Positions 16,712 to 25,287 of a DNA stretch of 50,146 nucleotides are shown here, in pieces. Position numbers and translations under genes: made by a program. The notes below the pieces were generated by a model that was given only the letters and a program-made list of their open reading frames with translations, ran no database searches and was not told the origin of the DNA. The DNA is from Deltaproteobacteria bacterium Ga0077550 (GTDB lineage Bacteria; Myxococcota_A; Polyangia; Nannocystales; Nannocystaceae). Location of the stretch: positions 1-50,146 of the forward strand of contig LNFB01000116.1 of NCBI GenBank assembly GCA_001464385.1. The letters run 5' to 3'. The first letter of the stretch is position 1; each line of letters opens with the position of its first letter.

Positions 16712-19700
16712 ATGCGGGATCTGGCCCGAGGCCTCGCGGCGCTGGTGCTCGTCGGTTGCGGCGATCTGCACCCGTTCGCCGACGGCAGCGCGTCGGCGTC
16801 GGGCGGCGCGTCGGCGTCGGGCACCGACTCGTCGGCGGCGAGCTCGGGCGCGGCGGTCGACACCGACGGCGCGGACGGACCGAGCGGCCTCGTGTACGTG
16901 CGTTGCCCGCGGACGCGCACGCCGCTCGAGGTCACCGCCGACGTCACGAAGAACGGCGAGGTCGTGTCCGCGACCCGGACGTTCCACCACACCGACGTCT
17001 ACGACGTGCTACCCAGCGCGCTGCGGACCGCGGGCGTGCTCGCACCGTGCGATCTGGTGCTGCGCGACGACGACGGCACCGAGTCGATCCTCTTCGATTG
17101 CACGACGGGATCCACCGAGGCCGACTCGTGCGCGGCGATCGATCCCGCGGTGTCGCACGACGGCACGCGCGTGGCGTTCGCCGTGTTGCACGGCTCCATC
17201 GGCCACCACTCCGAGAACGTCGCGGCCCAGGCCCTCGATCCCGCGGCGGACGAGGGCAACGCGAGCCAGGGCGCGACCGTGCCCAACCCCGCGCTGTCCC
17301 CCGTGCGCGGCGACATCCACATCGTCGATCTCGTCACCGGCGAGGCGGTGATCGCCGAAGGGGCCGAGGGCGAGCTCCGGCGCGCGCCGAGCTTCCTGCA
17401 CGACGGGCGGCTGATGTTCACCGCGAACGTCGTCGGCGAGCTCGCGACGGTCGTGCGGTCCGGCGGCGGCCAGTCGGCGGGCGACGCCGAGGTCACCGAC
17501 GTCTGGGCGATGGACCTCGACGGTCGCGACGTCGTGCGGCTCGGCGCGCACACGATGACGTCGAGCCGCGCGCCGCTCCAGCTCGTGGACGGACGCGTCG
17601 CGGTGGTCGCGACCCAGCGCATCGGCATGCTGCCGTACCGCTACACCAACGGGGCGCCGGGGTCCCCCGGGGCGCTGCCCAACATCCACCACGTCTACGC
17701 GCAGGACCCGGACGGCGCGCGCTTCACCGCGCTGTTCGGACAGCACACGCACCTGGTCGTCGGCGCGTTCGAGCACAGCGCGGCGGTGGGTCTGGCCCAG
17801 CTCGGCGATGGTCGCCTGGTGTTCGTCGAGGGTGGCGACGTGTCGGGCGCCGGGGCGTTGCGGGCCTTCGCGCCGGACCCCGAGGGACGCGAGGGCCCAG
17901 CGCCCCACACCGTCGATCCCGCCGACGTGTTCCGTCCGAGCGACATGGTCGATCTGGCGCCGTGGGCCGGCCAGGGCTACGGCTTCTCGGCGAGCATGCC
18001 GGCGCCCGAGCTCAGCGTGCCCGGCTACGCCGATCCCCTCGCGCACGCCGGGTTCCTCCGCGATCCGGTGGGCGAGCCCGGCTTCGCGATGCTGGTGACG
18101 TGGGTGAAGGGCGCCTGCAGCAACAACGCGAACAACGGCGACACCGCGCTCTACGGATACCCTCCGCCGCCCGCGACCAGCGGCGCGTACGGCCTCGCGC
18201 CACTGAACGCCCTCGAGTGGCTCGGGCGCGACAACCCCGGCTGCGACGCCGGCATCTACCGCGGCCTCGCGTCGGGCATCGAGCACCCCGCGGCGCTCGA
18301 CGTCGTCGTCGACACGCCGGAGTTCCACGAGTTCATGCCGACGCCCGTCCGCCCGTTCGCGGCGCTGCACGGGCAGGCGACGCCGGATCCGATCGCGTCG
18401 TCGCACCGCCGCGCCGTGCCCAGCGACGCGCTCCCGCTCGCGACCCCGTTCGCCCTGCTCGGCGGCTCGTCGCTGCTGCAGCACGAGACCCGCAGCTTCG
18501 AGGGCAACCTGTTCGGCAGCGAGCTGCACTGGGCGCTGCAGGGCGCGCAGACCTCCGACTGGGTCGACGACGACGTGTGTGGTGTCCGCATCACCGCGCT
18601 CATGGCGAACCGACGCGACGATGGCAGCGGCGAGGGCACCGGCGACGCGCAGACCCTCTTCAACGCGCTGGGCCACCGCGCGGTGGTGCTCGCCGAGCTG
18701 CCGGTGCGCAAGTTCGACGGTGGCGTGCCCGTGCTCGATCCCCTCGGGGATCCCGACACGTCCTTTCGCGTGCGCGTGCCCGCCGACACGCCGCTGCTCG
18801 TCGGGGGCCTCGACTGCGAGGGCCGCAGCCTGTCGTCGTCGCAGGTGCCGTTCTCGCTGCGGCCCGGCGAGGACCGGACGTGCGGCGGCTGCCACGTGCG
18901 ATCGGGCCTGGCGCTGCGCTTCGACGAGACCGCCGCCGCGGGCCAGCCACCGCTGCTCGCGGGCGAGGGTACGGTGCAGCTGCTCGCCGGTGGCGGCGGC
19001 GATGCGGTCGAGACCGAGACCGTCGCGGGCTTCGGGGCGACCTGGGAGTTCGAGCGCGACGTGTGGCCGATCCTGCAGAGCCGCTGCGTCGAGTGCCACG
19101 GCGGTGACGCGCCCGCGGCCGGCCTCCCGCTCGATCTGCCCGGCGGAGAGACGGGGTCGACGTGGTGGCGACTGGCCGCCGACTATCCGCAGCAGTACGT
19201 GCCGCCCGAGCAGCAGACGGTGCCGGGCGTGCTGCGCAAGCCCCAGTTGTCGCGCTTCGTCCGGTTCCTCGCGGCGCGCGGCAGCCTGCTCTACTGGAAG
19301 GCCGCGAACGCGCGGCTGGATGGCCGCACCGACGCCGACTTCCCGGACGGCGAGGACGTCGACTTCGGCGCGGATCACCCGAGCGCGATCACACCTGCGG
19401 AGCTCCGCACGCTGGCGCGGTGGATCGATCTCGGGGCGTCCTTCGGCGCCGAGGCGCGCGGCGACGCGGCCAAGCCGATCGTCGTCGCGCGGATCGACGC
19501 CGCCGCTCCCGACACGCTGGTCGTGGGCATGACGGACGTCGGCGCGGGGATCGACGCCGATGCGCTGGTCGTGCGCTGGTCGCAGGACGGCGCGGCGTGG
19601 ACGGATCTGCCGGTCCCGAGCGCGACGGTCGGCACCGTCGAGGTGGGGCTCGGCGGCGTGCCGCAGGACGCGACGCTGCGGGTCACGCTGCGCGACGCGG

Positions 19701-19753
19701 CGGGGAACGTCGCCGCGATCGAGCGGACACGGCCGGCGCTGATCGAGGACTGA
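16712..19753 (+). CDS. Large haem-motif lipoprotein resembling hydrazine synthase alpha subunit
   Basis: 1013 aa. The signal is MRDLARGLAALVLVGC with lipobox LVGC, then a Ser/Ala/Gly linker. The N-terminal half contains propeller-like blades (AIDPAVSHDGTRVAFAVLHG, APSFLHDGRLMFTANVVGE). The central part resembles the HzsA middle domain found in many planctomycete and myxobacterial proteins: FEGNLFGSELHWALQG, SFRVRVPADTPLLVGGLDCE, LRPGEDRTCGGCH. Haem motifs: CGGCH (residue 724) and CVECH (792), the second in a cytochrome-like segment (WEFERDVWPILQSRC). A beta domain closes the protein. The family resemblance does not mean hydrazine chemistry; most such proteins are uncharacterised surface redox proteins. 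It converges on the Gp37/Gp68 gene 16 bp away. Confidence 0.8.
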   Translation: MRDLARGLAALVLVGCGDLHPFADGSASASGGASASGTDSSAASSGAAVDTDGADGPSGLVYVRCPRTRTPLEVTADVTKNGEVVSATRTFHHTDVYDVLPSALRTAGVLAPCDLVLRDDDGTESILFDCTTGSTEADSCAAIDPAVSHDGTRVAFAVLHGSIGHHSENVAAQALDPAADEGNASQGATVPNPALSPVRGDIHIVDLVTGEAVIAEGAEGELRRAPSFLHDGRLMFTANVVGELATVVRSGGGQSAGDAEVTDVWAMDLDGRDVVRLGAHTMTSSRAPLQLVDGRVAVVATQRIGMLPYRYTNGAPGSPGALPNIHHVYAQDPDGARFTALFGQHTHLVVGAFEHSAAVGLAQLGDGRLVFVEGGDVSGAGALRAFAPDPEGREGPAPHTVDPADVFRPSDMVDLAPWAGQGYGFSASMPAPELSVPGYADPLAHAGFLRDPVGEPGFAMLVTWVKGACSNNANNGDTALYGYPPPPATSGAYGLAPLNALEWLGRDNPGCDAGIYRGLASGIEHPAALDVVVDTPEFHEFMPTPVRPFAALHGQATPDPIASSHRRAVPSDALPLATPFALLGGSSLLQHETRSFEGNLFGSELHWALQGAQTSDWVDDDVCGVRITALMANRRDDGSGEGTGDAQTLFNALGHRAVVLAELPVRKFDGGVPVLDPLGDPDTSFRVRVPADTPLLVGGLDCEGRSLSSSQVPFSLRPGEDRTCGGCHVRSGLALRFDETAAAGQPPLLAGEGTVQLLAGGGGDAVETETVAGFGATWEFERDVWPILQSRCVECHGGDAPAAGLPLDLPGGETGSTWWRLAADYPQQYVPPEQQTVPGVLRKPQLSRFVRFLAARGSLLYWKAANARLDGRTDADFPDGEDVDFGADHPSAITPAELRTLARWIDLGASFGAEARGDAAKPIVVARIDAAAPDTLVVGMTDVGAGIDADALVVRWSQDGAAWTDLPVPSATVGTVEVGLGGVPQDATLRVTLRDAAGNVAAIERTRPALIED

Positions 19754-19769
19754 TCGCGGGACGCCTGTT

Positions 19770-20576
19770 CTACCGAGCGCCGTCCACTAGCTCGCTGACC
19801 CTCACCGCGCGGCGCGCACGCTCGATTCGGGGCGGTGCTTCAAGTTCGTCGACGGTGAATGGCACCTGGTCGTAGGTCTGGCCGTCGAGGTCGCGTCCAG
19901 CAATCTTTTTGCGCAACCCCCCCCATTGCTTGAAGAAGAAGGGGACGCCAGCGGCGACGCACTGGTCGCGAACGGAGAGCACCCACTCCTTCTTCATCGG
20001 GCGTGCGCCGGGCCCGCTCTCGCCGCCAACGATAACCCAGTCGATCGCGTCAAGGTCGAGCGTACCCAGGTCCTCAAGGAGCGGCTCGACGGATAGGAAA
20101 CGAACGCCAGCTCGAGCGCGCCGTAGCTCGTCAATACGAGGCAAACCGTACTTTCGATCCTCGACACTTACTCCCAACCATATATGCCGCCGCTCAACGA
20201 GCGGACTGGGGAAGCGGTTCGTTATCGCGCGAAGTCGATCGGCTCGCTTTGTTAGTACCTGGTAAACATGCCAGTCTGCGAGGTTCATGACGTCGAAGAC
20301 AAGCCGGACGTAGTGCTCTGGCACACCATGCTGAAACAGATCGCTCATGGAGTTGACGAAGACTAGGCGAGGACGTGACCAACCCAGCGGTTCCGGGAGC
20401 TTCTCAGGAACCAAGCGAAGGTCAAAGCCCTGGCCGTAGGGGTGATCTGGAACACCACGCCAGCGTTCGGCAAAGGTCTCAGCGTAGCAGTGCTTGCATC
20501 CCGGGGACACCTTGGTGCACCCGCGGACCGGGTTCCAGGTCGCGTCGGTCCACTCGATCGTGCTCCCGTCGCTCAT
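19770..20576 (-). CDS. Phage Gp37/Gp68 family (DUF5131) three-Cys-motif protein
   Basis: 268 aa from the ATG at 20576, with an ideal AGGAGGG ribosome site; the longer in-frame start at 20603 is not needed. The N-terminal WNPVRGCTKVSPGCKHCYAE carries Cys20, 27 and 30, the three-Cys motif of this family that resembles a radical-SAM cluster site. Also typical are RLVFVNSMSDLFQHGVP, HVYQVLTKRADRL, WLGVSVED and DWVIVGGESGPGARP. The family is widespread on phages and mobile DNA; its reaction is not established. The TcmP partner gene lies 60 bp upstream on the same strand, the standard pairing. The strong Shine-Dalgarno and lower GC differ from the neighbourhood and suggest transfer. Confidence 0.9.
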   Translation of the reverse strand: MSDGSTIEWTDATWNPVRGCTKVSPGCKHCYAETFAERWRGVPDHPYGQGFDLRLVPEKLPEPLGWSRPRLVFVNSMSDLFQHGVPEHYVRLVFDVMNLADWHVYQVLTKRADRLRAITNRFPSPLVERRHIWLGVSVEDRKYGLPRIDELRRARAGVRFLSVEPLLEDLGTLDLDAIDWVIVGGESGPGARPMKKEWVLSVRDQCVAAGVPFFFKQWGGLRKKIAGRDLDGQTYDQVPFTVDELEAPPRIERARRAVRVSELVDGAR

Positions 20577-20636
20577 GGCAAGCCCTCCTGTCTCCGGTAG
20601 CACCTCTGGCGGACGTGCGCAAATTCTCGGGGTGCG

Positions 20637-21929
20637 TCACGTGCGCCATTTTCGTCCTCGGTCGAGGAATAGCTGTCGAGCGGGCCGAACGAGATCCGTC
20701 TCCAGGACACGAGCCCCGCCGCGTCGCGGCTTGCCGTCCTTGTCGGTGAGTTCGATCTCGCCGAGGCGCCCAAGTGCGCGCACGACGTCACCGACGTGTT
20801 CGCGCGACGCGGGCGTGTGGTTGCACACCGACTCGAAGAAGCTCTGGAATGACGTCCCATCGTGCTCGAGGCTCGCGATCGCCTTCGGAATATCCTCCAT
20901 CAGCGCGTCTTGTGTGGCCGACGCAGCTGCGTCGTCGAAGGCGAAACTCGCCTGACCCGTAACAGCGGGATCCTCAGATGGAGCGTATCCCAGCATGTGA
21001 AGGCCAGATCTGCCATAGTGTTGGAACGTGTTCTTGAGCGCCCAGTGGAGTTTCGTCATCTCGTCGCGGGCCCTTGCGTGCATTGACAGATGGACGAGCC
21101 AGTAGTCTCTTGTGGATGCTTCAGATGCGATGAAGAACGGAGTGTAGAACGACGCGCCGCTTCCGCGAGCGAGGTCGTCCGAAAGCGCGCTCTGCGCCAG
21201 GCGTCTCCATGCCGGCGTGTTCTTTGCCACAAGGATGTCATCGAGTGAGCTCTCGACCTCGCTAAGCCCAGATCTCAGGAGAGTCTCGCGAAAGCTGCGA
21301 GAGTCTTGCATGTAATCGAATAGCCAGTCCGCTGCAATTGTGATTATTACTTCAGCATGAGGAAGACTGGTGAGAATGTAACGGATTAGAGAGAGTGGAA
21401 CTTCTGAGTATCCATACTGATCGAGGAGGAATATCGCTCGGCGTGCGCGCCCTCGAGACTTTATTGACTGAATGATTGTCTCAGCGTGCTCGATGAAGTC
21501 TCCATTGATTGCATGGATGTGCGATCTTTTGTCATTCGGGCGGAAGCCTCGCTCTTTCAGAACGTTGCAGAGATATGCGAAGGCTTGAGCCTTGCGCTCG
21601 ATGAAGAAATACTCTACGTCCAGGTGGAAGCCTTGTTTCGTTCGCAGCGCCTGAGCAGCCACGCTCGCCTCCCGCATCGCATCGAGCATGATCAGCGGCG
21701 ACCCGGACAACGACGCCCCTCCTCGGCTGATGTAGGCGCCCCCTCCAGCGAAACCGTCAACCAGGGTGAGCCGGAAGTGCTCGACCTTCGGGTTAGAGGT
21801 CAGTACGGCGACATACGCTAGAAGATACCTGCGGAGAACCTCATGTTTGGCAAGGCTATGCGCCTCCAGCGTCGGAGGTGGTTCGCCGATGGCCCAGTCA
21901 TAACCCTTCCTTGGCACGGCATGCACCAT
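20637..21929 (-). CDS. tcmP: Three-Cys-motif partner protein TcmP
   Basis: 430 aa from the ATG at 21929. Recognised by YDWAIG, LEAHSLAKHEVLRRYLLAYV, the Rossmann/methyltransferase-like loop LTLVDGFAGGGAY, FFIERKAQAFAYLCNVLKER, INGDF and IFLLDQYGYSEVPL. TcmP proteins are regularly encoded next to Gp37/Gp68 three-Cys proteins, as here; the joint function is not known. A TATGGT box on the minus strand (21930-21925) overlaps the ATG and ends 7 nt before an in-frame GTG at 21917, which would be the start if the leaderless pattern of this chromosome applies. AT-rich stretches (for example 21300-21500) mark the gene as foreign. Confidence 0.88.
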   Translation of the reverse strand: MVHAVPRKGYDWAIGEPPPTLEAHSLAKHEVLRRYLLAYVAVLTSNPKVEHFRLTLVDGFAGGGAYISRGGASLSGSPLIMLDAMREASVAAQALRTKQGFHLDVEYFFIERKAQAFAYLCNVLKERGFRPNDKRSHIHAINGDFIEHAETIIQSIKSRGRARRAIFLLDQYGYSEVPLSLIRYILTSLPHAEVIITIAADWLFDYMQDSRSFRETLLRSGLSEVESSLDDILVAKNTPAWRRLAQSALSDDLARGSGASFYTPFFIASEASTRDYWLVHLSMHARARDEMTKLHWALKNTFQHYGRSGLHMLGYAPSEDPAVTGQASFAFDDAAASATQDALMEDIPKAIASLEHDGTSFQSFFESVCNHTPASREHVGDVVRALGRLGEIELTDKDGKPRRGGARVLETDLVRPARQLFLDRGRKWRT

Positions 21930-21930
21930 A
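21925..21930 (-). promoter_or_regulatory. -10-like box TATGGT for tcmP
   Basis: TATGGT on the minus strand ends 7 nt before the GTG at 21917. It overlaps the ATG at 21929, so the two are alternatives: if this is the -10 box, translation starts at 21917. Confidence 0.35.
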
Positions 21931-22680
21931 GCACACCTGAGCCGGATTGGAACCGTGTGCCGCATTACCGACGGACGGGACGAACTCTCCGGGGGCTCGT
22001 GCTGGAGGCAGCGAAGCTGGCCAGCGGGTCAGGCTTGCTACCCCCGACGCAGCATGCTCGACGTCGGTATGGTTGGGCTTGCGACGCGGAGCCGGGAGCT
22101 TTCCCCAGAGGCCCACCGAATTCTCGCCGAGTGGCCCTCAGGGACTGGGGAGCTGGGTTGCGTGACCAAGTCGCCGCGGCGAAAGGCGCTTAGTACCCTC
22201 CTCGGCTCACACCGCAAGCACAGCGACCGCGGCCGGCCGGTCGCTGAACGTCAGTGACAACGGCGTGCGAGTTCGGCGGCCCTCGTGCCCCACTCCCCGA
22301 GCCAGGGTGACCTCCTGCGGGTCTGGCCGACCGTGTGGCGGCGCCGCACGGTTCTGGCCGATCCTCTAGCCACCTCCGAGCCTCTGCACGAGGGACGTGA
22401 AGGGGCATGTGCGCCCCTCGACCCGGCGGTTGCGGTGATGACACGCGGTGGTGGGCGGTGGGGTCCTCGGAGGCTGGGCGTTGGGCGGGGGTCAGTCTGA
22501 CGGTGACGGAGCCACGACTGCCGACCCTGCTGCAAGCGGCCTTCGTCGACGCGGCGACGACGACAGTTAGTCCCGCGTCGATCGACAGACACACCACCGG
22601 CGCTACGACGCAGCCCTACTCAGAGACGCGGGCCGTCGTCGGCGTCGCCGAGATTCTCGATCTCGCCGGCGGCAGACCTC
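21930..22680. other. Stretch with no convincing gene; several hairpins
   Basis: About 750 bp with only short, mutually overlapping frames and no recognisable domain. Structures seen: an 8-bp stem at 22222-22245 (AGCGACCG/CGGTCGCT, 8-nt loop); a 9-bp stem with one wobble pair at 22331-22351, flanked by direct repeats TCTGGCCGA (22322-22330 and 22353-22361); and a 6-bp stem at 22401-22418. None has a T-tract. This may be scar DNA at the edge of the tcmP island; it precedes a truncated gluconolactonase-like gene. Confidence 0.5.
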
Positions 22681-22974
22681 CGCGACGGCCTCGCGGTTCA
22701 GCCCGATTGCCAGAGGCTATTGGGGCTCGAGCCCTCGCGCGATCACGTCGTCGGCGGCAAGCCCTCGCCCTCCGCGGTGCGGTGCAGGTGGCCGGATGGC
22801 GCCGCCATCGCGCCATCGGACGAACTCGGCGCCGACGCCGACCTCCCCAACCTGCAGTGGGGATCTGGGATCGGCGGCTGGGATCGTGAGACCCTCTACG
22901 TCGTCGACTTCAGCGCCGACCGCCTCTTCGAGGTCCAGGTCGGCGTCACCGACAAGCCCAGGAGTTATCCATGA
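22681..22974 (+). pseudogene. Remnant of an SMP-30/gluconolactonase-like gene (C-terminal end only)
   Basis: The frame ends with NLQWGSGIGGWDRETLYVVD and RLFEVQVGVTDKP, which matches the last strands of SMP-30/gluconolactonase-type beta-propellers as found in myxobacteria. The frame is open from about 22507, but upstream of about 22660 it no longer resembles the family and has no start or signal peptide, so most of the propeller is missing. The stop overlaps the next lipoprotein start (ATGA at 22971), a leftover of an operon. The break lies on the side of the foreign tcmP region, so the insertion or an associated deletion may have truncated it. Limits of the remnant are approximate. Confidence 0.6.
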
Positions 22975-24050
22975 GCCAGCTTCGATCCTCCATCCTCGGC
23001 GCCGTCGTCGTCTCCTTCGCGTGCGGTAGCAAGGACCCGAGCCAGGGCGAGACCGGCTCGACCTCGAGCGGCTCGACCGGCGCACCGACGAGCACCGATC
23101 CCTCGGCGACGACCACCAGTCCCGGGACCACGAGCATCGATGAGACCGGCCCGTCGACGACCACCGAGGCGGTCGACACCTCGACCAGCGGCGACTCGAC
23201 CGGCGACACGCCGATCGTCCTCGACGGATCGTGCCCGCTCGAGACCCGCGTCGGCGGCTTCACGCTGCTCGCCGAGGCCGACTACACCGCGTTCAGCGGC
23301 ACGGTGGCCGACGGTGTCGTCCCGGTCACGGTGCTCGAGCTGGTGGGCGAGGGCGCAGGGTGCACGCTGCTGCGCCGCAACAACCCGTTCTGCGATCCGC
23401 TGTGCACGCCCGGCACGACGTGTGACTTCGACGGCACCTGCATCCCGTATCCCGCCAACCACGACGTCGGCGTCGTCGAGGTCTCGGGGCTCCTGCAGGC
23501 GGTCAGCATCGACCCCACGCCGCCCAACTTCAACTACTTCGACACCCAGCTCCCGCACCCCGCGTGGGATCCGTCGTCGCCGATCGTGCTGACCGCGGCG
23601 GGCGGTGACTACGAGCCGTTCGAGCTCCACGGCCTCGGCGTCACGATGATCGAGCCCACCGCGGACATGCTCACGCTCGCGGCCGACGAGCCGCTGCCGG
23701 TCGAGTGGACGGCGGGCGACGGCGAGGCGCGGGTGTTCGTCTCGCTCAACGTCGATCAGCACGGCCTGACCCCGGTCACGCTCTTCTGCGAGGTGCCGGA
23801 CACCGGCTCGCTCGAGGTGCCCGCCGATCTCATCACGTCCTTCCTCGAGTTCGGCATCTCGGGCTACCCGGTCGCGCACTACTACCGGCAGACGTCCGAC
23901 TCGGTCGAGATCGAGCCCGGCTGCGTCGAGTTCCTGGTGCGCACGCACCAGCAGACGGCGCTGTCGGTCGAGGGCCACACGCCATGCGACTCGCCCGACG
24001 ACTGCCCCAAGGGCCAGACCTGCGACTTGGTGCTGCAGACCTGCATGTGA
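22971..24050 (+). CDS. Lipoprotein, Cys-rich, unknown function
   Basis: 359 aa. The start ATG overlaps the stop of the SMP-30 remnant, with GGAG seven bases upstream. The lipobox is VSFAC, then a Ser/Thr/Gly linker to about residue 85. The mature part is beta-rich with cysteines that pair locally (FCDPLCTPGTTCDFDGTC) and ends in a small module CDSPDDCPKGQTCDLVLQTC of the type used as terminal tags in myxobacterial surface proteins. Because the upstream operon partner is only a fragment, expression may now be reduced or depend on a new promoter. I do not recognise the domain. Confidence 0.75.
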   Translation: MSQLRSSILGAVVVSFACGSKDPSQGETGSTSSGSTGAPTSTDPSATTTSPGTTSIDETGPSTTTEAVDTSTSGDSTGDTPIVLDGSCPLETRVGGFTLLAEADYTAFSGTVADGVVPVTVLELVGEGAGCTLLRRNNPFCDPLCTPGTTCDFDGTCIPYPANHDVGVVEVSGLLQAVSIDPTPPNFNYFDTQLPHPAWDPSSPIVLTAAGGDYEPFELHGLGVTMIEPTADMLTLAADEPLPVEWTAGDGEARVFVSLNVDQHGLTPVTLFCEVPDTGSLEVPADLITSFLEFGISGYPVAHYYRQTSDSVEIEPGCVEFLVRTHQQTALSVEGHTPCDSPDDCPKGQTCDLVLQTCM

Positions 24051-24081
24051 TCGCCGACCCTCGAGTGACCGTCGTCCGCCG

Positions 24082-25176
24082 CTACGCCGGCGGAGGCTCG
24101 CTCGGGGCGCACGTCGACACCCCGGCGCCGCTGATCAACCCATCGAACGGCACCTCGGGGATGATCTCGGTGATGTCCTGCTCGCCGTTGTCGTCGCTGT
24201 CGTCGTAGTCGATGTGGTTCACCTCGCTGCGGCTGAAGTTCGAGTCGCTGCCGGTGAAGAAGTAGAAGTCGCCGCCGTAGGCCGCGAAGGCGAAGGCCGT
24301 CGACGCGTCGATCCCGATTAGATCGATCTGGCTCAGCGTGGCGCCAGAGCTCTTGTCGAGCTCGACGAGCTTGGCCGGGACCGAGTCGACGAACGCGAAC
24401 AGCCGCGCGTCGCCGGTGCCGGTCAGCTCCGCGCGGTTGAAGTCGGTCGGGTACGAGCCGATGACGTCGACGGCGTCGGTGTCGACCTCGAAGAGCAGGC
24501 CGACGCCCGGGCTGTCGATGCCGCCGAAACTGATTCGATGCCCGAACAACGAGTCGCAGGGGTTGTCGACGGACTCCGACACGAAGCCCATGCCGAAGTT
24601 CGTGATCGCCAGCTCGGGCGGCGGCACGAACCCCGGGTTGTTGCAGGCGACCGGCGCGTTGATGTCGAGCGTGTGCAGCGTGCCGTCGTTGAACTGCAGC
24701 CACGCCAGTCCGTCGCGATCGAGCGACATCGAGAAGAACTGCGGCGTGGCGCAGCCGGGCAGGGCGATCAGGTCGACGACCAACTCGAACTCCAGCGTCG
24801 GGGGATCGAACGCCCAGAGCTCGCCGGTCGTGGTGACCACGTGGATGCGCTCGGTGTTCTCCGCGCACGGGCACAGCGGCGGCGGCAGGTCGGGGAGGTC
24901 GAGCTCGGGCGTCCCGACGTCGAACGTGACCGGCGGGGGTCCCTCGCTGGCCTCACCCGATCCACTGCTGTCCGCGGTGGTGACGTGCGTGGCGTGGCCA
25001 GTCGTGGCGCTCGGCTCGGTGTCCGAGCTCGACCCCGAGCCCGATCCCGAGCTCGACCCCGAGCTCGACGTCAGCGCGTCGCTCGAGCCCGTGCTCGAGC
25101 TCGACGCGGCCTCGCCCGACTCGGACGCGCACGACCACAACAAAGGCGCTGCGAACGCCCAACGACGAACCACCAT
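24082..25176 (-). CDS. Lipoprotein with propeller-like repeats
   Basis: 364 aa from the ATG at 25176. The short signal ends LLWSC. The linker (residues about 18-75) is almost wholly Ser/Gly/Thr/Glu. The body carries segments like WD/NHL or LVIVD-type blades: TERIHVVTTTGELWAFDPPT, FFSMSLDRDGLAWLQFNDGT, HRISFGGIDSPGVGLLFEVD, AFAAYGGDFYFFTGSDSN. The C-terminal acidic run DYDDSDDNGEQD may bind calcium. Probably an extracellular scaffold or sensor. It is divergent from the VWA gene, with 111 bp between the start codons. Confidence 0.75.
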   Translation of the reverse strand: MVVRRWAFAAPLLWSCASESGEAASSSSTGSSDALTSSSGSSSGSGSGSSSDTEPSATTGHATHVTTADSSGSGEASEGPPPVTFDVGTPELDLPDLPPPLCPCAENTERIHVVTTTGELWAFDPPTLEFELVVDLIALPGCATPQFFSMSLDRDGLAWLQFNDGTLHTLDINAPVACNNPGFVPPPELAITNFGMGFVSESVDNPCDSLFGHRISFGGIDSPGVGLLFEVDTDAVDVIGSYPTDFNRAELTGTGDARLFAFVDSVPAKLVELDKSSGATLSQIDLIGIDASTAFAFAAYGGDFYFFTGSDSNFSRSEVNHIDYDDSDDNGEQDITEIIPEVPFDGLISGAGVSTCAPSEPPPA

Positions 25177-25287
25177 CTTCGAACCCCCCCGCCGAGTCTG
25201 GGCGCCTGTCGGCCCCACGGCAAGCGATGGACGCGGGGTCGGGAACCCGTGGGACCCCTCGGGCGAAGCTGCGGGGGAGCCCCGCCG

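Noticed and set aside
16999..19378. Open frames of up to 789 codons on the minus strand inside the HzsA-like gene
   Set aside because: No recognisable protein character; coding signals (lipobox, CXXCH, HzsA motifs) are on the plus strand.
22331..22351. Stem with CGCACGGTTCTGG resembling group II intron domain V
   Set aside because: The stem is 9 bp with a 3-nt loop; the GNRA tetraloop, two-base bulge and an intron-encoded reverse transcriptase are all absent.
22190..22597. 135-codon minus-strand frame in the gene-poor stretch
   Set aside because: Pro/Arg/Gly-rich with no domain, competing frames on both strands, no ribosome site or promoter-like box.
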